Assembly (NCBI GenBank): GCA_003669055.1
Contig: RAYB01000001.1
Location: 205,347-269,346 of the forward strand
Source: a bacterium 1XD21-70
Lineage (GTDB): Bacteria; Bacillota; Clostridia; Lachnospirales; Lachnospiraceae
DNA: 64,000 nt
Direction of reading: 5' to 3'
How positions within the stretch are numbered: position 1 is the first letter of the stretch; every line of letters begins with the position of its first letter. Positions 16,071 to 24,957 of this stretch are shown piece after piece. The translations under genes were made by a program, and so were the position numbers. The notes under the pieces are model-generated. The model searched no databases. It was not told the origin of the DNA and saw only the letters and a program-made list of their open reading frames with translations.

Positions 16071-16553
16071 CTATGACACTCTCTGAATCTCCAGCACCTT
16101 ATACTGGATCACTCCGGCCTGTGTTTCCACATCCACTACGTCGCCCACTCTTTTGCCAAGCAATGCCTGGCCAACCGGCGATTCGTTTGAAATCTTGTTC
16201 TGCAGGCTGTTGGCCTCCGTGGAACCCACAATCCGAAACTCCATCTCCTCCTCAAAATCCGCATCGTAAACCTTAACCTTACAACCGATGCTGATCTTAT
16301 TGATATCTATCTCATCCTCATCGATCACTTCCGCATTTTTTAAAAGCTTTTCCAATTCCTCAATCCGAAGTTCGATGTCCCGTTGCTCATCCTTGGCAGC
16401 ATCATACTCTGCATTCTCAGACAGGTCTCCCTGCTCCCTTGCTTCCTTAATCTTCTGAGCCACTTCCCGTCTGCGGTTTACTTTCAGATCCTGAAGTTCA
16501 TCCTCATACTGCTTCAGTCCCGCATAGGTTAAAATATTTTTCTTCTCCGCCAT
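16071..16553 (-). CDS. greA: Transcription elongation factor GreA
   Basis: A 160-residue cleavage factor that rescues stalled RNA polymerase. The N-terminal coiled coil carries [20 protein letters not shown] and the tip motif [20 protein letters not shown], with the acidic residues that act in the polymerase channel. The C-terminal FKBP-like domain ends in [22 protein letters not shown] use the ATG at 16553 because family members begin MAEKK; a second ATG three codons earlier (16562) is also close to AGGAAGG. Confidence 0.95.
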   Translation of the reverse strand: MAEKKNILTYAGLKQYEDELQDLKVNRRREVAQKIKEAREQGDLSENAEYDAAKDEQRDIELRIEELEKLLKNAEVIDEDEIDINKISIGCKVKVYDADFEEEMEFRIVGSTEANSLQNKISNESPVGQALLGKRVGDVVDVETQAGVIQYKVLEIQRVS

Positions 16554-16630
16554 GCCACTCATTTCCTTCCTTTTTTACTACTCTGCCCCAGCCTCTCTTT
16601 CTTATCTGGTTCCCGGACAGCCGCTATGCC

Positions 16631-16729
16631 CATGCCGGCACGGCCCTGATCCCTTGCGTTCCACGTGCCAGTACGGCCTTGCCTCACCGGCCTTTGGGCA
16701 GTCGCCATTCCCGTGCCAGCACGGCCTTG
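16631..16729. repeat. Three imperfect 18-bp repeats between greA and dusB
   Basis: CATGCCGGCACGGCCCTG (16631), CGTGCCAGTACGGCCTTG (16664) and CGTGCCAGCACGGCCTTG (16712) are spaced 33 and 48 bases apart. Both distances are multiples of three, and in one minus-strand frame they encode QGRAGTG-like peptides. They fill much of the 350-base gap between greA and dusB. Nothing else was recognised there except a weak CCGCTTT/AAAGCGG hairpin near 16,860-16,883. Confidence 0.5.
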
Positions 16730-16903
16730 GCTCATTGTGTTCCATGTATTATATCCTAAAGAACCAGGCTTGTCAAGAATCGTTGGGGGCAATCTTGCCG
16801 CACAATCCGCAGATATACAAGCGCCTCTGCGAACGGGCTGTTACCCTAAGATAACTTTTACCGCTTTGGCCAAAAAAGCGGCTGCCGAGGCACATTTCCC
16901 GCT

Positions 16904-17872
16904 TTAACGCCCCCTTGCAAGCATTGGCAGGAGAGCCTCCAGGCCTGCCATGGTTTCTATATAGTTGCATTCCCTGCGCACAGACGCAGAGTGGGGAAGG
17001 CCTGCCGTATACCAGGCAATATGCTTGCGCATTTCCTTCATCCCCAGCAGCTCACCCTTTTTCTCCACCTGCATCCTGGCATGCCTCAGAACCATCTGGG
17101 AAATCTCTTCTGCATCCGGCTCCGGCAATAACTCCCCTGTATCCAGATAATGCCGGATCCGCCCAAACAGCCAGGGATTCCCCTGTGCCCCCCGTGCAAC
17201 CATCAAGCCGTCGCAGCCCGTTTCCTCCATCATCCTCCTGGCATCTTCCGGCGAAAAAATATCTCCGTTCCCGATCACCGGGATCTTAACTGCCTCTTTC
17301 ACCCTGCGGATGATATCCCAGTCTGCATGTCCCGAATAAAATTGCTGCCGGGTCCTTCCGTGGACCGCCACTGCTGCCACCCCGCAGTTCTCCGCAATCC
17401 TGGCAATCTCTACGGCATTCACGTGCCCCTCATCAAATCCCTTCCGGAATTTCACCGTCACCGGCTTTTTTACTTTCTTAACCAATGCAGAAAGGATCCT
17501 CTCTGCCAGGGCAGGATCCTTCATCAGCGCGGATCCCTCCCCATTGTTCACCACCTTCGGGACCGGGCACCCCATATTGAAATCAATGATGTCGCAATCA
17601 CCCTCCGCAACCTGTGCCGCCATCTCACTCACGATCTTGGGGTCTGACCCAAACAATTGTACGGCAATCGGATGTTCCTCCCGGCCGATTTGCAGAAGTT
17701 CCCTCGTGTTCCTGTTATTATAATAGACTGCTTTCGCGCTGACCATCTCCGTGCATAGCAGGCCGCACCCCTGTTCCCGGCAAAGTTTCCGGAAAGGCTG
17801 GTCCGTCACGCCCGCCATTGGTGCTAATACCAGGTTGTTCTCCGCCTCCACGTTCCCTATCCGCAGTTTCAT
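16904..17872 (-). CDS. dusB: tRNA-dihydrouridine synthase DusB-type
   Basis: A 322-residue flavoenzyme that reduces uridine to dihydrouridine in tRNA. The TIM barrel shows LAPMAGVTDQPFRKLCREQG, the FMN and tRNA contact region DFNMGCPVPKVVNNGEGSAL (with the catalytic Cys of NMGCP), VAVHGRTRQQFYSG and PVIGNGDIFSPEDA. A typical tail domain follows. Start ATG overlaps the TGA of the DUF6145 gene (17869-17872), so the two are coupled. The dusB-greA-lysS order is common in clostridia. Confidence 0.94.
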   Translation of the reverse strand: MKLRIGNVEAENNLVLAPMAGVTDQPFRKLCREQGCGLLCTEMVSAKAVYYNNRNTRELLQIGREEHPIAVQLFGSDPKIVSEMAAQVAEGDCDIIDFNMGCPVPKVVNNGEGSALMKDPALAERILSALVKKVKKPVTVKFRKGFDEGHVNAVEIARIAENCGVAAVAVHGRTRQQFYSGHADWDIIRRVKEAVKIPVIGNGDIFSPEDARRMMEETGCDGLMVARGAQGNPWLFGRIRHYLDTGELLPEPDAEEISQMVLRHARMQVEKKGELLGMKEMRKHIAWYTAGLPHSASVRRECNYIETMAGLEALLPMLARGR

Positions 17873-18216
17873 CCTGTTGTCCCCTCACCGGCAATATCCT
17901 GCCCTGCGTTTTTTAGCAGGTACAAGGCCTGATAATATAATTCCAGTTTCTCCAGCAGTTCCCTTTGCTGCTCCCTATACTGCTTGATCTTTAAGTCTGC
18001 CCCTATTTCATCATAATAACCATCGTATTCTGACGTTGTATGCTTAAATTCCAGCCTTCCGCCCTCATCAAATTCCATTGTCAGTATCCCGCCGCACTCC
18101 TCTGTGAACCATACACATAAAACCTGCAGTTCCTTCTGCACCGCCTCCGGCAGGTTGGAAAATGCTTCATTAAAATAATATTTCCGTTCATAGCCATTAG
18201 AACCACAAAGTACCAT
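17869..18216 (-). CDS. DUF6145-like small protein, 115 aa
   Basis: The product begins MVLCGSNGYERKYYFNEAF and continues LPEAVQKELQVLCVWFTEEC; the C-terminal half is a coiled-coil-like helix (KIKQYREQQRELLEKLELYY). This fits a family of unknown function found upstream of dusB in Lachnospiraceae. I use the ATG at 18216 with GGGGAAG nearby; the longer open frame to 18420 runs through the pfkA terminator and is not credible. Its stop overlaps the dusB start. Confidence 0.75.
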   Translation of the reverse strand: MVLCGSNGYERKYYFNEAFSNLPEAVQKELQVLCVWFTEECGGILTMEFDEGGRLEFKHTTSEYDGYYDEIGADLKIKQYREQQRELLEKLELYYQALYLLKNAGQDIAGEGTTG

Positions 18217-18319
18217 CGCTTCCCCTTTCCTTTCCCGGCCGCTTACCACGGGCACGCTTTGATGCCCACAGCCAATCGCCTCATCCCTTCGTCCACAAAG
18301 GGCAATTTGCCGGAATAAA

Positions 18320-18359
18320 ATAAAAAGCCCGGCAGACCTCTCACCCATGGCTGCCGGGC
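18320..18359 (-). terminator. pfkA terminator
   Basis: On the minus strand GCCCGGCAG pairs with CTGCCGGGC and is followed by TTTTTATTTTATT. It begins 40 bases after the pfkA stop codon. Confidence 0.88.
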
Positions 18360-18398
18360 ATCCTCTATCATGCCTGTTTCCTTTCCAACCTATCCCGT

Positions 18399-19373
18399 TT
18401 ACCGAACCAGGAGTTTGCAAATCTCAAACTGGTCTTCCGGGATGTCCTTCTTCATCTGGAGTGCCTCCTGGATATCAAAATCCACGTACTCGCCGTTCTT
18501 ATAAGCCACCACGCGGTTGCTCTTGCCCTCAGCAAGCAGCATCGCCGCTTTGGCCCCCATAATGGATGCATACACCCTGTCCTTACAGGTCGGTGTGCCG
18601 CCCCGCTGCATATGCCCTAAGATCGTCGCCCGCGTCTCCACGCCGGTCGCTGCCTCGATCCTCCTGGCCATCGATGTGGAATGGCCGATCCCCTCGGCAT
18701 TAATAATAATATTATGCTTTTTCCCCTGCTTACGGTTTGCAATAATGCGGTTGATCAGCACCTGCTCATTGCCGTCATAGCGTTCCGGAAGCAGCACATC
18801 CTCCGCGCCGTTGGCAAAACCGCACCACAATGCAATATAGCCTGCGTTCCGCCCCATGACTTCAATAATGCTGCACCGCTCATGCGAGGTGGATGTATCC
18901 CGCACCCGGTCAATCGCTTCCATGGCCGTATTCACTGCCGTGTCAAACCCGATCGTATAATCACTGCATGCCACATCCAGGTCGATGGTCCCCGGCACCC
19001 CAATCGTGTTAATCCCCAGCGCCGCCAGCTTGCCGGCACCCCGGAAAGAACCGTCACCGCCGATTACCACCATACCGTCAATCCCATGCTTGCGGCAAAT
19101 CTCCGCCCCCAGCTGCTGCCCTTCCAGTGTAGTAAACTCCATACAGCGAGCCGTATAGAGGATCGTCCCGCCACGGTAGATAATATTGGAAACGCTTGAA
19201 CTCTTCAAGTCAACGATCTCTTCCTGCAAAAGCCCCGCATACCCGCGCATAATCCCCTTCACGTTCAGCCCCAGGTTCAGAGCGGTCCGGACCACTGCAC
19301 GAATAGCTGCATTCATGCCAGGTGCATCTCCACCGCTTGTGAGAACGCCTATTGTCTTAACCTCTTTTGCCAT
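18399..19373 (-). CDS. pfkA: 6-phosphofructokinase
   Basis: A 324-residue ATP-dependent phosphofructokinase of glycolysis. The ATP site is GVLTSGGDAPGMNAAIRAVV, the catalytic loop GVPGTIDLDVACSD, and fructose-6-phosphate contacts lie in IEVMGRNAGYIALW and GHMQRGGTPTCKDRV. Length and motifs are those of the bacterial allosteric enzyme. Start ATG behind AGGAGCAGG. It follows dnaE by 79 bases in an arrangement that is conserved in many clostridia, and ends at a strong terminator. Confidence 0.97.
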   Translation of the reverse strand: MAKEVKTIGVLTSGGDAPGMNAAIRAVVRTALNLGLNVKGIMRGYAGLLQEEIVDLKSSSVSNIIYRGGTILYTARCMEFTTLEGQQLGAEICRKHGIDGMVVIGGDGSFRGAGKLAALGINTIGVPGTIDLDVACSDYTIGFDTAVNTAMEAIDRVRDTSTSHERCSIIEVMGRNAGYIALWCGFANGAEDVLLPERYDGNEQVLINRIIANRKQGKKHNIIINAEGIGHSTSMARRIEAATGVETRATILGHMQRGGTPTCKDRVYASIMGAKAAMLLAEGKSNRVVAYKNGEYVDFDIQEALQMKKDIPEDQFEICKLLVR

Positions 19374-19452
19374 AACCTGCTCCTCCTAATTATCCCACGC
19401 CTTCTGGCGTTGATCTGCATAACCGAATTGTTTTTATTTTAAATCATTTCTC

Positions 19453-22400
19453 CTATCTTTTCAATCCCTTTTCCACAAGTTTGACATTATTTTCACCAAG
19501 CAATGGGTATAGCCTCTCCTGAATTGTCTTATTTGCACATACCCTCCAATTTGCAGGCAGAGTCTTCTTTGCCCGTTCTTTCTTCAGATATATCCAAACA
19601 GTGTCCTGGCCTTCCTCCATCTTCAAAATATCGAAGACCTGCTGCTGTTTTTTGTCGTATTCCTCCTTGTCGGCAAACTGCAGCCACAACTCCCTCGGCA
19701 AGTCTCCAAAAGGGATCACCTGCTCCAGGATCAGCTTCCCCGCAGCATCGTCCCCCATGGAAACGCGCCCGCGCACAAACACCTTGGAATCCTCAACCAG
19801 CTGGCTGCGCCCCCGCTCATAATCCTTGGGGAACACCAAGACCTCCACGGTTCCCACCAGGTCCTCAATAGTCACAAAAGCCATCATCTTCCCCGTCTTC
19901 GTCGTCTTGACCACCTTGCCGGTGATCATGCCCCCTATCGTCACATGCTCACCGTCCGCAAGCGCCGCCTTGCCGCCTTCCTCTTCTGCCGAAAAGTCAA
20001 TGGTGCGGGCAGTGATGCTGTTCTTCCACACCTCCATGTATTCGTCTAACGGATGGCCGCTGACATACACCCCTAAAATATCCTTTTCAAAAGCCAGCAA
20101 CTCCTCCTTCGGAAATTCCTCCACCTTTGGCATCTGGATCTGGTACTGCTTCTTTTCCTCCTCGCCCGCAAAATCGAACAGGCTCATCTGCCCTTCCAGG
20201 GAATTTTTCTTTTCTTTATTCTTCTGCTCCAGAAGTTCCGGCGCAATCATCGTCTTCTGGCGGCGGTTCCCCGGAAGGCTGTCTAGTGCACCTGACTTGA
20301 TAAAATTCTCCAGCGTCCGTTTATTGATCTCTTTTCCGCCCATCCGTTCCACAAAATCGTCCAGGGAAGTGTAAAATCCCCCGCTCTCCCGCTCCTTGAT
20401 GATCATGTCCACCATTGTGCGCCCTACGCTCTTGATCGCCGAAAGCCCGTACCGGATGCCCTCGCCTGCCACTGAAAACCCGCTCTCCCCTTCATTGATA
20501 TCCGGCGGCTGGATCTCTATCCCCATCTGGCGGCAGCTAAAGATATACTCTGCCACCTTCGTATTGTTGTCCATTACCGAGGTCATCAGGGCAGCCATAA
20601 ATTCTTTCGGGTAATAATATTTTAAATATGCGGTCTGCACTGCCACCACCGCATAGCATGCTGCATGGGATTTGTTAAACGCATATTTGGCAAAATCAAT
20701 CATTTCATCATAGATATGGTTCGCCGTCTTCTCATCAATCCCGTTGGCGATACATCCTGCAACACCTTCCTGAGGATTCCCATAGACAAAGTTCTGCCTC
20801 TCTTTCTCCATCACCGCTGTCTTTTTCTTAGACATGGCACGGCGCACCAGGTCACTGCGCCCCATGGTATACCCTGCCAAGTCCCGCACGATCTGCATGA
20901 CCTGCTCCTGATAGACAATGCATCCATAAGTCGGCCTTAAGATCGGTTCTAACTGGGGGCAGTCATAAACCGCCTGCGCTTTTCCATTCTTCCCTTTTAA
21001 GTAGCGCGGGATAAAATCCATCGGACCCGGACGGTACAATGCCACCCCGGCAATGATATCTTCCAGGTTCTCCGGTTTCAGTTCCTTCATGAAACTCTTC
21101 ATGCCTGAACTTTCCAGCTGGAATACCCCGTCGCATTTCCCTGTCCCGATCGATGCCAATACTGCCTTGTCGTTGTAATCAATCTCTCCCATATCCAGGC
21201 AGATGCCGTGGTTTTTTTCCACCTGCCTCACGGCATTCTGGATCACTGTCAATGTCCTAAGCCCCAAAAAATCCATTTTCAAAAGCCCCAGTTCCTCCAA
21301 AGTCGTCATAGTGAACTGGGTGGTTACCGTGCCGTCCTGCGCACGGGACAGCGGCACAAACTCATCCATTGCCCGCTGGCCGATGACCACCCCGGCCGCA
21401 TGCATGGATGTATGGCGCGGCAGCCCCTCTAAGCGCTTCGCCATATCAATTAAATATTTGACCTCCTCATCCTGCTGATATGCCTCCCGCAGGTCCGGGC
21501 TCTGCCGCAGCGCCTTGTCAAGGGTCATGCCCAGATCCCCGGGTATCATCTTGGCAATGGCATCGCAGCGGGCATAGGGCATGTCAAGCACCCGCCCCAC
21601 ATCCCGCACCACGCCCTTGGCGGCCATCGTACCAAACGTGACAATCTGTACCACCTGGTCTTTGCCGTACTTCTCTACCACATAATCGATGACCTCCTGG
21701 CGCCGTTCAAAGCAAAAATCAATATCGATATCCGGCATGGATACCCTCTCCGGGTTCAGAAAACGTTCAAACAGCAGATGATAGCGGACCGGGTCGATAT
21801 CGGTGATCTCCAGGCAGTAAGCTACGATGCTGCCTGCTGCCGACCCCCTCCCCGGGCCAACCATAATATCATGGGAACGGGCAAAATGGATAAAATCCCA
21901 CACGATCAGGAAATAGTCCACATACCCCATATTGCGGATTACATCCAATTCAAATGTGAGGCGCTCCTTCAATGTCCCGTTATCCTGCGGGTAGCGCTTC
22001 GCCATCCCGTCCTCACACAGCTTATTTAAGTAGCCCCAGGAATCATAGCCTTCTGGCACATCATAGCGCGGCAGCTTGGTAACCCCGAATTCGATCTCCA
22101 CATTGCACCGCCCGGCAATCTTATGGGTATTGTCAACCGCTTCCTGCACATAGGAAAACAACTCCCGCATCTCCTGCTCCGACTTGCAGTAATATTGCCC
22201 GCCCTCATAGCGCATCCGGTTCTCATCCGCAACTTTCTTGCCCGTCTGGATGCATAAAAGGATATCGTGGGCAGCCACATCCTGGGCAAAAGTATAATGG
22301 ATATCATTGGTGGCAACCAAATCAATCCCCAATTCCCGGCTTAAGCGCATCAGCCCCTGGCCAACCGTCTTTTGCATCGGGATCCCGTGATCCTGCAGTT

Positions 22401-22920
22401 CCAGGAAGAAGTTCCCCTTCCCAAAGATATCCTGGTAATGCAGGGCGGACCGCTTCGCCTCCTCATACATCCCCCGCGCCAGGTTCCGCTGCACCTCCCC
22501 GGCCAGGCAGGCACTGAGCGCAATGATCCCCTCATGGTAGGTTTCCAGCACCTCATAATCCACCCTCGGTTTATAATAAAAACCGTCGATAAAACCCTTC
22601 GACACAATCTTCATCAGGTTCTGGTAACCCTGGTTATTCTCCGCTAACAGCACCAGATGGTAATACCGGTCCTCCCCGCTGCCGGTCTCCCGGTCAAAGC
22701 GCGAGCCGGGCGCCACATAGACCTCACAGCCAATGATAGGCTTGATCCCAACCTCCCTCGCCGCCCGGTAAAAATCAATCACGCCATACATCACCCCATG
22801 GTCTGTCACTGCCATGCTGTCCATGCCCAGGTCCTTTGCGCACTGCACCAATTCTTTTATCTTACAGGAACCGTCCAACAAGCTATACTCTGTATGAACA
22901 TGCAAATGTGTAAATGCCAC
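19453..22920 (-). CDS. dnaE: DNA polymerase III alpha subunit, DnaE1 type
   Basis: A replicative polymerase subunit of about 1,155 residues. The N-terminal PHP domain opens AFTHLHVHTEYSLLDGSCKI. The polymerase core shows MVGPGRGSAAGSIVAYCLEI and the catalytic aspartates in MPDIDIDFCFERRQEV. Near the C terminus an OB fold reads HVTIGGMITGKVVKTTKTGK. I use the GTG at 22920, which gives the usual VAFTHLHVH start and has AAGGAAAGGGG and TTGAGG upstream; an ATG at 22980 would add 20 residues without a ribosome binding site. It heads the dnaE-pfkA pair. Confidence 0.95.
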   Translation of the reverse strand: MAFTHLHVHTEYSLLDGSCKIKELVQCAKDLGMDSMAVTDHGVMYGVIDFYRAAREVGIKPIIGCEVYVAPGSRFDRETGSGEDRYYHLVLLAENNQGYQNLMKIVSKGFIDGFYYKPRVDYEVLETYHEGIIALSACLAGEVQRNLARGMYEEAKRSALHYQDIFGKGNFFLELQDHGIPMQKTVGQGLMRLSRELGIDLVATNDIHYTFAQDVAAHDILLCIQTGKKVADENRMRYEGGQYYCKSEQEMRELFSYVQEAVDNTHKIAGRCNVEIEFGVTKLPRYDVPEGYDSWGYLNKLCEDGMAKRYPQDNGTLKERLTFELDVIRNMGYVDYFLIVWDFIHFARSHDIMVGPGRGSAAGSIVAYCLEITDIDPVRYHLLFERFLNPERVSMPDIDIDFCFERRQEVIDYVVEKYGKDQVVQIVTFGTMAAKGVVRDVGRVLDMPYARCDAIAKMIPGDLGMTLDKALRQSPDLREAYQQDEEVKYLIDMAKRLEGLPRHTSMHAAGVVIGQRAMDEFVPLSRAQDGTVTTQFTMTTLEELGLLKMDFLGLRTLTVIQNAVRQVEKNHGICLDMGEIDYNDKAVLASIGTGKCDGVFQLESSGMKSFMKELKPENLEDIIAGVALYRPGPMDFIPRYLKGKNGKAQAVYDCPQLEPILRPTYGCIVYQEQVMQIVRDLAGYTMGRSDLVRRAMSKKKTAVMEKERQNFVYGNPQEGVAGCIANGIDEKTANHIYDEMIDFAKYAFNKSHAACYAVVAVQTAYLKYYYPKEFMAALMTSVMDNNTKVAEYIFSCRQMGIEIQPPDINEGESGFSVAGEGIRYGLSAIKSVGRTMVDMIIKERESGGFYTSLDDFVERMGGKEINKRTLENFIKSGALDSLPGNRRQKTMIAPELLEQKNKEKKNSLEGQMSLFDFAGEEEKKQYQIQMPKVEEFPKEELLAFEKDILGVYVSGHPLDEYMEVWKNSITARTIDFSAEEEGGKAALADGEHVTIGGMITGKVVKTTKTGKMMAFVTIEDLVGTVEVLVFPKDYERGRSQLVEDSKVFVRGRVSMGDDAAGKLILEQVIPFGDLPRELWLQFADKEEYDKKQQQVFDILKMEEGQDTVWIYLKKERAKKTLPANWRVCANKTIQERLYPLLGENNVKLVEKGLKR

Positions 22921-23076
22921 CGCTGCCTCAACCCCTTTCCTTCCCGGTGCCATCCGGCCTGCCCGAATCCAAATTTCCATTCTATGTTACTGGGAATCCA
23001 TACTGCCGTCAAGCATTTTCAGCGCCGTTTTGTTACAAAAACCGCCTTGGCCGGCCTATACGCTGCTATATAAAAA

Positions 23077-23131
23077 TATCTCCTCCTTGATAAGAACCAC
23101 TGCATCTGGAATTCCTATCAAAAAGGAGATA
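23077..23131 (-). terminator. Terminator behind the BlaI-type gene
   Basis: On the minus strand ATCTCCTTTTTGATAGGAA pairs imperfectly with TTCTTATCAAGGAGGAGAT and is followed by ATTTTTATA. It begins 22 bases after the stop codon at 23153 and separates the regulator from dnaE. Confidence 0.75.
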
Positions 23132-23152
23132 ATCCCCCGTACCGCTGCTATT

Positions 23153-23551
23153 CTACCGCTCTTCTGTCCCGGATGTTTCGAGGATCCTTCTCACATCATC
23201 CTTTTCCTGTTTTGTCAATTCCCCTTTGCCGACATATGCTTCTATCAGATCCTTAAAAGAATTGTTATAGCAAACCTCTACCAGTTCCTTCGTCCACTTA
23301 TGGATATGCTCACCCCTGCTGCATAAGGCATGGTACTCATTATACGGATTGATGATGCTCCGCTCTGCCTGGATCATCCCCATCTTCTGGAGGCCGTTCA
23401 AAAAAGTATTTAAGGTCTGTACCTTCCACTCCTTCTTCCAGTCCCTCCTGGCAATCTCCATAATCTCGCGAAATGTCATCGGCCTGTTTTCTGACCAAAA
23501 AAGTTCCATGATCAGCAACTCTGTGTTAGTCAATCCATAATTATTCTTCAT
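23153..23551 (-). CDS. BlaI/MecI/CopY-family repressor
   Basis: A 132-residue winged-helix protein: LTNTELLIMELFWSENRPMT followed by FREIMEIARR and KVQTLNTFLNGLQKMGMIQA. This matches Penicillinase_R repressors. No BlaR1-type sensor protease or beta-lactamase gene is next to it; it sits alone between dnaE and a peptidase gene, with its own terminator. The target genes are unknown. Start ATG with GGAAATGA upstream; the next gene lies 160 bases further. Confidence 0.85.
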   Translation of the reverse strand: MKNNYGLTNTELLIMELFWSENRPMTFREIMEIARRDWKKEWKVQTLNTFLNGLQKMGMIQAERSIINPYNEYHALCSRGEHIHKWTKELVEVCYNNSFKDLIEAYVGKGELTKQEKDDVRRILETSGTEER

Positions 23552-23713
23552 AGGTCATTTCCTCTTCCATAAGGATTATCAGCTTTGCAATGAAATGTAA
23601 ACAGATCCGATAAAAACTTTACTATTAGGATATTATATCATGGGCAGATAGATGCCGCAAGGAATTTTTGCTAAAACCCGGCATCCTTGCCGCTTTGCAG
23701 CGGTTTCACCCCC

Positions 23714-24790
23714 TTATTCAATAACCTCCAAATCCTTTGGATCCCGGTTGAGGCTCACCGCCCCATCCTTTGTCACCAGCATCAGGTCCTCGATCCGCAC
23801 CCCCAGTTCGCCCGGCAGGTAAACTCCCGGCTCACAAGAGAAGATCATCCCTTCCTCCACCACATCCGTATTCACTGCCGACACATCCCCCGCATCATGA
23901 ACCTCAATCCCGATACAATGCCCCAGCCGGTGGGTAAAATAAGGCCCGTAGCCTGCCTCGGTGATAATATCCCGGGCAACCTTGTCGATATCACAGAACC
24001 GCATCCCCGGCTTCATCACCGCCTGCGCCGCCAAGTTGGCCTTCTTCACCACCTCATAGACTTCCCGCCCCTTCTCGCTGGCGCTTTTATAGAAAAATGT
24101 CCTTGTCATATCCGAGCAATACCCGTTCTTCTTGCACCCCACGTCAAAGAGCACGCAATCCCCTTCCTTCAGCACAGTCCCGTCCGGCTTGTGATGCCCG
24201 ATGGCCGCATTTGCCCCAAAGCTGACCAGCGGTCCGAAGGACGGCCCCTCGGTCCCCAGTTCCTTATAGATGGCATTCATCCCCGCTGCAACCTCCAGTT
24301 CCGTCACGCCCTCTTTGATCAGCCCACGGAACCTGGCCATGGCCGCGTCGTTCAGTTCGGATGCCAGGATCATCCTCTCCTTCTCTTCCTCATCCTTAAT
24401 CCGGCGGGCTTTGTCCACACACTCAGAGGCATTCTTATAACCGCTTCCCGCCCCCAGTTCCATCAATTCCAGCAAAAACTTTGCCGCCATCTTCTTATCA
24501 ATCCCCAGCACCTTATCATGGTCCGTATACCCGGCAATGATCTCGCACCCCGGATCCGTATCGGAGAACCAAACCTTCTCTGCCCCGATATCCCCGTCTA
24601 CCGTAAACAGTTTATTGACAAACAGCTTATGGTTCCCGTTCTTATTTAAATACAGGGCAAGCAGACGTTCATTGGGCAGGATCCATCTGCCGGTCAGGTA
24701 GTAAACTGACGGCGGGTCACTGACAATCATCTGTTCCAGCCCCTTCTCCTCCATATTTTTCAGTACCCTAGCTACTCTCTCCTCAAACAT
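23714..24790 (-). CDS. M24 family Xaa-Pro dipeptidase/aminopeptidase
   Basis: A 358-residue creatinase-type metallopeptidase that cleaves X-Pro bonds. The N-terminal domain has SDPPSVYYLTGRWILPNERL. The catalytic pita-bread fold carries the metal ligands in CVLFDVGCKKNGYCSDMTRT (two Asp), YFTHRLGHCIGIEVHDAGDV (His) and IFSCEPGVYLPGELGVRIED (two Glu). I use the ATG at 24790, five bases after AGGAGGAC, not the longer frame to 24937 that crosses a terminator. It stands downstream of the AbgT transporter and may act on imported peptides. Confidence 0.92.
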   Translation of the reverse strand: MFEERVARVLKNMEEKGLEQMIVSDPPSVYYLTGRWILPNERLLALYLNKNGNHKLFVNKLFTVDGDIGAEKVWFSDTDPGCEIIAGYTDHDKVLGIDKKMAAKFLLELMELGAGSGYKNASECVDKARRIKDEEEKERMILASELNDAAMARFRGLIKEGVTELEVAAGMNAIYKELGTEGPSFGPLVSFGANAAIGHHKPDGTVLKEGDCVLFDVGCKKNGYCSDMTRTFFYKSASEKGREVYEVVKKANLAAQAVMKPGMRFCDIDKVARDIITEAGYGPYFTHRLGHCIGIEVHDAGDVSAVNTDVVEEGMIFSCEPGVYLPGELGVRIEDLMLVTKDGAVSLNRDPKDLEVIE

Positions 24791-24866
24791 CTCCGTCCTC
24801 CTCATATGATTTAAATACACGCCGAAAACAAACAGCAGGCTCCTTAAATATCCCCATGCGGACAGC

Positions 24867-24920
24867 CGCAAGAAAAGAAGAGGGGGATGGACAATATCCT
24901 TTCGTGATGCCATCCCCCTC
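24867..24920 (-). terminator. Terminator behind the AbgT transporter gene
   Basis: GAGGGGGATGG (24880-24890) and CCATCCCCCTC (24910-24920) form an 11-base perfect stem. On the minus strand it is followed by TTCTTTTCTT. It begins 37 bases after the transporter stop codon. Confidence 0.85.
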
Positions 24921-24957
24921 CCGCCAAACCCGGGCATGTCTGGGTTTCACTATCCTG

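Noticed and set aside
16559..16792. A 77-residue minus-strand frame between greA and dusB as a gene
   Set aside because: It has no ribosome binding site and its sequence is driven by the GC-rich repeats; kept as a repeat and a finding only.
22921..22980. ATG start of dnaE at 22980
   Set aside because: The extra 20 residues have no counterpart in the family and no ribosome site; the GTG at 22920 fits both, though this is not certain.
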